From Kaistella flava (ex Peng et al. 2021) (GTDB lineage Bacteria; Bacteroidota; Bacteroidia; Flavobacteriales; Weeksellaceae), in contig NZ_CP040442.1 of NCBI RefSeq assembly GCF_015191005.1, positions 2,294,001 through 2,358,000 on the forward strand: a DNA stretch of 64,000 nucleotides, read 5' to 3'. Positions within the stretch are counted from its first letter, which is position 1; each line of letters begins with the position of its first letter. The translations under genes were made by a program, and so were the position numbers. Of the stretch, positions 63,992-64,000 are shown in pieces. The notes under the pieces are model-generated. The model was not told where the DNA came from and did no database searches. It worked only from the letters and a program-made list of their open reading frames with translations.

Positions 63992-64000
63992 TTTTTCTTA

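Overview
The window comes from an AT-rich chromosome of a Bacteroidota bacterium, most likely class Flavobacteriia and probably close to Chryseobacterium/Kaistella (family Weeksellaceae). The evidence is a full-length SprA (type IX secretion), paired DUF3857 secreted proteins, a methionine synthase split into two genes, a maeB-ruvA-sprA gene order, and promoters of the Bacteroidota type (TAnnTTTG near -7). The genus is an inference from gene content. No CRISPR array, prophage or rRNA operon was seen.

Left part, 1-18.5 kb, almost all on the minus strand. A core translation block reads, in transcription order: rpsU (S21), xerC, hpf, four tRNAs (Thr-TGT, Tyr-GTA, Gly-TCC, Thr-GGT), then tuf, tRNA-Trp, secE, nusG, rplK, rplA, rplJ, rplL. 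Two things break this conserved neighbourhood. A two-component system plus a CzcA-type metal efflux trio (8.5-16.3 kb) lies between the tRNA cluster and tuf. Downstream of rplL, where rpoB-rpoC is expected, there is a strong terminator, a small secreted protein of unknown role and the start of a large secreted modular protein that runs off the left edge.

Middle part, 18.5-48.4 kb. An AddA/RecB-like helicase-nuclease (plus strand) converges on an operon of ferritin and two DUF3857 secreted proteins. Then come a Met-rich Spy-like protein, a Tyr/Asn-rich secreted protein, malQ, cysS, folE, the 7-kb sprA gene behind ruvA and maeB, a BadF-type sugar kinase, an NfuA-like scaffold, an Mrp ATPase, a GlmU-like nucleotidyltransferase and rpmE (L31 type B). 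Many intergenic gaps carry intrinsic terminators. Several hold short interspersed repeats of two families.

Right part, 48.5-64 kb. A plus-strand run holds a beta-helix lipoprotein, a MazG-like pyrophosphohydrolase, aroA, an acid-phosphatase lipoprotein, an SDR enzyme and two tandem paralogous secreted proteins. It converges on a minus-strand methionine cluster: metX-like acyltransferase, ACT-homoserine dehydrogenase, metH (homocysteine domain), metH (folate/B12/activation domains), an unrecognised acidic protein, and metF. Together these make homoserine, activate it and methylate homocysteine to methionine. Between the two metH genes sits a REP-associated tyrosine transposase (RAYT) surrounded by short palindromes, the most distinctive mobile system in the window.
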